DNA from: Cytophagales bacterium
Lineage (GTDB): Bacteria; Bacteroidota; Bacteroidia; Cytophagales; Cyclobacteriaceae
Assembly: GCA_003537495.1 (NCBI GenBank)
Contig: DPSB01000154.1
Location: 1-7,098 of the forward strand
Reading direction: 5' to 3'
Length of the DNA stretch: 7,098 bases
Shown: one piece after another, positions 6,218 to 7,098 of the stretch
Layout of the letters: each line of letters starts with the position of its first letter
Position numbering within the stretch: the first letter of the stretch is position 1
Made by a program: the position numbers and the translations under genes
The notes under the pieces: generated by a model
The model's input: the letters and a program-made list of their open reading frames with translations, nothing else
Databases searched by the model: none
Told to the model about the DNA's origin: nothing

Positions 6218-6254
6218 AAGGGTAATTTTTTAACAAGCGGCAAAAATAACCCTT
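6218..6254. repeat. Imperfect inverted repeat, 13-bp arms, upstream of sdaAB
   Basis: The arms are 6218-6230 (AAGGGTAATTTTT) and 6242-6254 (AAAAATAACCCTT), with a single mismatch and an 11-base spacer. It begins about 31 bases after the thyA stop and could be a folded RNA end for thyA, though no T-run follows the stem on the minus strand, or an operator for the downstream operon. A third related copy, AGGGTATTTT, lies at 6198-6207, exactly 21 bases from the equivalent position of the inner arm. Confidence 0.6.
6241..6248 (-). promoter_or_regulatory. Candidate Bacteroidota -7 promoter element for sdaAB operon
   Basis: On the minus strand the octamer TATTTTTG is an exact match to TAnnTTTG, the -7 element recognised by the primary sigma factor of Bacteroidota. 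It lies about 86 bases upstream of the sdaAB ATG, in the only sizeable gap on this strand before the gene. The matching -33 TTTG is weak: only CTTTTATT is found at roughly the right distance. The element sits within the outer arm of an inverted repeat (6218-6254), so a repressor bound there would cover it. The match is short and in an AT-rich gap, so chance is a real alternative. Confidence 0.4.
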
Positions 6255-6284
6255 AACCCCGAATAAAAGTCATCTAATGCTGTA

Positions 6285-7097
6285 TTATACCGCGATTGGT
6301 GCTTTAATAGAAGGATGAGCCTGGTAGTTCAGGATTTCGAAGTCCTCAAATTCGTAACTAAAGAGCGACTCGGGCTTTCTGCGGATATTTAGTTGTGGTA
6401 ATGGAAATGGTTGGCGGCTAAGTTGCAGTTGGGCTTGCTCCAAATGGTTAGAATATAGGTGAACATCGCCTCCCGTCCACACAAACTCGCCCGGCTGCAG
6501 ATCAGTTTGATGAGCAAACATGTGTGTAAGCAAGGCATAGCTGGCTATGTTAAACGGCACACCTAAAAAATAATCGGCACTACGCTGATAGAGTTGACAA
6601 GAAAGTTTTCCTTCGGCTACATAGAACTGAAAGAGCGCATGGCAAGGTGGAAGGGCCATTTGATCAACTTCGGCTGGGTTCCAGGCGGACACAATGTGCC
6701 TGCGTGAATCCGGTTTTTGTTTGATCTGATTTAGTACTTGTGTGATCTGATCTATTCTGCGGCCATCCGGTGCGGGCCAACTGCGCCACTGGCTTCCGTA
6801 AACGGGACCAAGATTTCCGTTCTCATCAGCCCATTCATCCCAAATACTTACACCGTTATCTTTCAGGTATTTAATATTGGTATCGCCTTTCAAGAACCAG
6901 AGCAACTCGTATATGATGGAACGCAGGTGAAGTTTTTTGGTAGTTACCAAAGGAAATCCTTCAGCGAGATTGAATCGCAACTGCCTTCCAAATACAGAAC
7001 GGGTACCTGTACCAGTGCGATCTGTTTTAATGGCACCATTATCTAAAATATCTTGTAGTAAATCGAGGTATTGACGCAGAACAGATTTTGTATGCAA
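6285..7097 (-). CDS. thyA: Thymidylate synthase (start codon uncertain, at or beyond window edge)
   Basis: Converts dUMP to dTMP with 5,10-methylene-tetrahydrofolate, releasing dihydrofolate; cytoplasmic homodimer. From RQYLDLL to the end the protein aligns without gaps to E. coli ThyA with an offset of six. All key residues are visible: Arg27 in DRTGTGT, Glu64, Trp86, Tyr100, Arg132-Arg133, the nucleophile Cys152 in [11 protein letters not shown], Arg172 and Asp175 in [10 protein letters not shown], Asn183, His213 and Tyr215, and the C-terminal IKAPIAV whose carboxyl end closes the active site. Residue numbers count from the TTG at 7097-7095, which is the only possible start inside the window; there is no in-frame ATG before the homology begins, so the true start may lie just outside. 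It is followed on the same strand by sdaAB after 129 bases; no dihydrofolate reductase gene, a frequent partner, comes after it here. Confidence 0.96.
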   Translation of the reverse strand: MHTKSVLRQYLDLLQDILDNGAIKTDRTGTGTRSVFGRQLRFNLAEGFPLVTTKKLHLRSIIYELLWFLKGDTNIKYLKDNGVSIWDEWADENGNLGPVYGSQWRSWPAPDGRRIDQITQVLNQIKQKPDSRRHIVSAWNPAEVDQMALPPCHALFQFYVAEGKLSCQLYQRSADYFLGVPFNIASYALLTHMFAHQTDLQPGEFVWTGGDVHLYSNHLEQAQLQLSRQPFPLPQLNIRRKPESLFSYEFEDFEILNYQAHPSIKAPIAV

Positions 7098-7098
7098 T

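Noticed and set aside
6738..7046. A 102-codon plus-strand frame opposite thyA.
   Set aside because: The sense strand encodes a fully conserved, gapless thymidylate synthase; the antisense frame shows no family pattern.

Overview
The window reads as an ordinary chromosomal stretch of a Bacteroidota bacterium, most likely of the Cytophagales/Chryseolinea-like side (inference). The reasons are a moderately AT-rich sequence, almost no Shine-Dalgarno sequences before well-supported starts, a TAnnTTTG-type -7 candidate, and the style of the proteins: a TolC protein beginning with a Gln right after an A-N-A signal-peptide site, a HlyD-type adaptor with a charged C-terminal tail, and a DUF1015 protein with the MPQKSTYFYPK ending. 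No RNA gene, mobile element, CRISPR array or phage trace was seen, and no stretch over about 130 bases lacks a gene.

Layout. Plus strand, 2-1967: a three-gene, translationally coupled run made of the 3' end of a DUF1015 gene, a Maf-type nucleotide pyrophosphatase (ATGA overlap), and a CPBP-family membrane protein (GTGA overlap). It meets the minus-strand genes end to end with only 10 bases between stop codons. Minus strand, 7097 down to 1978: thymidylate synthase at the right edge, a 129-base regulatory gap, then a close-packed set of serine dehydratase beta chain, TolC-family outer-membrane channel and HlyD/MacA-type periplasmic adaptor, ended by a strong intrinsic terminator at 2561-2591. 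The inorganic pyrophosphatase gene follows as a separate unit.

How the genes fit together. The adaptor and the TolC protein are clearly a matched pair: the adaptor carries the RxxxLxxxxxxS hairpin-tip motif that docks on TolC-type channels. No inner-membrane pump is encoded here, and the terminator closes the transcript, so the pump must be elsewhere. The serine dehydratase beta chain likewise lacks its iron-sulfur alpha chain in this window. Maf releases pyrophosphate, which the pyrophosphatase hydrolyses, and ThyA makes dTMP, but these look like neighbouring housekeeping genes rather than a dedicated system.

I do not see a previously undescribed system. The points most worth a second look are the repeated AGGGTwATTTT motifs in the gap upstream of the serine dehydratase gene, the CPBP protein with substituted catalytic positions, the roughly 36-residue insertion in Maf, and the unusual joining of serine dehydratase with an incomplete efflux set.
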